This document shows, one piece after another, positions 63,559 to 64,000 of a stretch of DNA of 64,000 nucleotides. Each line of letters opens with the position of its first letter. Within the stretch, counting starts at the first letter, position 1. A program made the translations under genes and the position numbers. The DNA comes from Shewanella nanhaiensis (GTDB taxonomy: Bacteria > Pseudomonadota > Gammaproteobacteria > Enterobacterales > Shewanellaceae). The DNA lies in the NCBI RefSeq assembly GCF_019457885.1, contig NZ_JAHZST010000004.1:186001-250000 (forward strand), written 5' to 3'. The notes under the pieces were generated by a model. The model had not been told where the DNA came from. It worked only from the letters and a program-made list of their open reading frames with translations, and did no database searches.

Positions 63559-64000
63559 CTACTCGTCTAGGAAAGATTTTAAGATCTCTGAGCGAGAAGG
63601 GTGACGTAGCTTACGCAGCGCCTTAGCTTCAATCTGACGAATACGCTCACGTGTTACGTCAAACTGCTTACCAACCTCTTCAAGCGTGTGGTCAGTGTTC
63701 ATGTCGATACCAAAACGCATACGCAGTACTTTAGCTTCACGAGCCGTTAGGCCTGCAAGCACTTCGTGAGTGGCGTTCTTCAAGCTTTCGCCTGTTGCTG
63801 AGTCTAAAGGTAGCTCAAGCGTAGTATCTTCGATGAAATCACCTAAGTGCGAATCTTCATCATCACCGATAGGGGTTTCCATTGAGATTGGCTCTTTAGC
63901 AATCTTAAGGACCTTACGGATCTTATCTTCAGGCATCAACATGCGCTCTGCCAACTCTTCAGGAGAGGGCTCACGACCCATCTCTTGTAGCATTTGACGA
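63559..64000 (-). CDS. rpoD: RNA polymerase sigma-70 factor RpoD, C-terminal part
   Basis: The gene runs off the right edge of the window, so only the last 146 or so codons are seen. They hold region 3 ([20 protein letters not shown]), the [13 protein letters not shown] acidic linker (region 3.2) and region 4 ([15 protein letters not shown], then [20 protein letters not shown]) with the -35-binding helix. The end [10 protein letters not shown] is typical of gammaproteobacterial RpoD. This is the housekeeping sigma factor. Confidence 0.97.
   Translation of the reverse strand, partial: RQMLQEMGREPSPEELAERMLMPEDKIRKVLKIAKEPISMETPIGDDEDSHLGDFIEDTTLELPLDSATGESLKNATHEVLAGLTAREAKVLRMRFGIDMNTDHTLEEVGKQFDVTRERIRQIEAKALRKLRHPSRSEILKSFLDE

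Overview
The window looks like a chromosomal segment of a marine Shewanella-type gammaproteobacterium. Supporting signs are an rpoD 3' end beside a tRNA-Ile2 (CAU) gene, a Vibrio-type adenine riboswitch on add, a SigZ-like ECF sigma factor, an E. coli-like putrescine pathway and a MITE with TACCAATCAGTATAA ends. The genus is inferred from memory of such layouts, not from a search. No prophage, transposase or CRISPR array was found.

Layout. 0-5.3 kb: an exported metallo-beta-lactamase-fold protein, a LysR regulator and a nucleoside salvage locus. In that locus nucleoside hydrolase and ribokinase face away from adenosine deaminase, and an adenine riboswitch with an inserted structured segment precedes add. 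5.4-7.7 kb: a NarK-type transporter with a LysR gene. 8-19.2 kb: a probable biosynthetic locus with an AMP-forming ligase, a LysR regulator and a six-gene minus-strand operon (HMG-CoA synthase, asparagine-synthetase-like amidotransferase, FAD protein, acyl-CoA dehydrogenase, hotdog thioesterase, FabY-like ketosynthase). 19.5-26 kb: a glutathionyl-hydroquinone reductase, then a tight operon of molybdopterin nitrate-reductase-like enzyme, FeS/membrane anchor, tautomerase and LiuC-like hydratase, with a divergent exported haem-motif protein. 27.5-38.3 kb: accessory genes (EamA exporter, MITE, nitroreductase/LysR pair, two exported unknowns, SigZ-like sigma factor, GST, acyltransferase, LytTR regulator, alpha/beta hydrolase).

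38.9-49.5 kb is a near-complete putrescine import and gamma-glutamylation locus: two PuuB-like oxidases, PuuR, PuuD, PuuA and PotFGHI, followed by a chemoreceptor at 49.7 kb. 52-56.7 kb is a three-gene 2-oxoacid:acceptor oxidoreductase operon. 57.2-61.3 kb is a small accessory island with a DUF4365-type nuclease-fold protein and two HEPN-motif proteins, one behind a ten-copy heptanucleotide repeat. Degenerate intergenic repeat modules, which also occur at 38.4-38.75 kb, lie on both sides of it. The window closes with a lipoprotein, tRNA-Ile2 and the 3' part of rpoD.

The best candidates for undescribed biology are the mvaS/asnB/fabY locus with its possible link to the neighbouring LiuC-like hydratase, the riboswitch with an RNA domain inserted in its expression platform, and the HEPN/nuclease island with its possibly phase-variable repeat.
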